Shown: in pieces, positions 63,991 through 64,000 of the stretch
How positions within the stretch are numbered: position 1 is the first letter of the stretch
Layout of the letters: each line of letters starts with the position of its first letter
DNA from: CAVOOW01 sp963697675
Lineage (GTDB): Bacteria; Actinomycetota; Actinomycetes; JACCUZ01
Assembly: GCA_963697675.1 (NCBI GenBank)
Contig: CAVOOW010000006.1
Location: forward strand, 1,426,001-1,490,000
DNA length: 64,000 nucleotides
Direction of reading: 5' to 3'
Notes under the pieces: model-generated
Seen by the model: the letters and a program-made list of their open reading frames with translations, nothing else
Database searches by the model: none
What the model was told of the DNA's origin: nothing
Made by a program: the position numbers and the translations under genes

Positions 63991-64000
63991 CGGTCCTACT

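Overview
The window is high-GC, GTG-rich, densely coded DNA with leaderless genes, SARP/AfsR, PASTA, RpiR and PucR regulators and a tRNA-Glu/Asp/Phe cluster. This fits an actinomycete chromosome, possibly Nocardioides-like or a relative; the genus cannot be fixed from the sequence alone. At least a dozen genes, including the housekeeping RNase J gene, carry one single-base frameshift that a one-base edit repairs. Raw-read or draft-assembly indels are therefore more likely than mass gene decay.

Layout. 1-5.4 kb: a mannoside-type carbohydrate operon on the minus strand (LacI regulator, lipoprotein binding protein, two permeases, GH130 phosphorylase). 5.6-7.4 kb: a DrrAB-like exporter. 7.5-13 kb: an AfsR-like regulator divergent from a membrane-anchored PASTA protein and its partner. 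13.0-15.1 kb: a DinB protein and a head-to-head junction of a truncated LacI-type regulator and a truncated FrcA-type ATPase. 15.1-21.4 kb: a nitrogen-compound cluster (M20 hydrolase, amidohydrolase, APC permease, glutamine-synthetase-like ligase, RpiR regulator). 21.4-24.2 kb: an aldo/keto reductase and a second ABC exporter. 24.2-25.9 kb: a decayed stretch with a broken nucleotidyltransferase gene. 25.9-29.8 kb: NuiA-like protein, TrmO, DUF2786 protein, secreted beta-propeller protein. 30.0-32.6 kb: membrane GGDEF-EAL protein and DUF5317 protein. 32.8-36.4 kb: fatty-acid desaturase, its ferredoxin reductase and a divergent PucR-type regulator.

36.4-46.0 kb is a compact defence island bounded by a 37-bp direct repeat of tRNA-Phe sequence. 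It carries a Fic protein and, divergently, a type II Wadjet (JetABCD) anti-plasmid system in which JetA and JetB are fused into one 890-residue protein. No integrase was found. The tRNA-Phe copy at the right edge has a disrupted acceptor stem, while the normal acceptor end sits at the left edge, about 9.5 kb away.

46.1-53.5 kb: tRNA-Asp and tRNA-Glu, metallophosphoesterase, small metalloprotease, GGDEF-EAL protein, 5-oxoprolinase PxpABC and gluconokinase. 53.7-59.2 kb: a subtilase with a Trp-rich 15-residue tandem tail, a membrane histidine kinase and a receiver-EAL response regulator, probably one signalling operon. 59.3-64 kb: membrane protein, PPOX-fold protein, YceI/MarR divergent pair, RNase J and an unknown small protein. 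An intergenic repeat with the core TCGATCATGCAG occurs five times, in two widely separated places.
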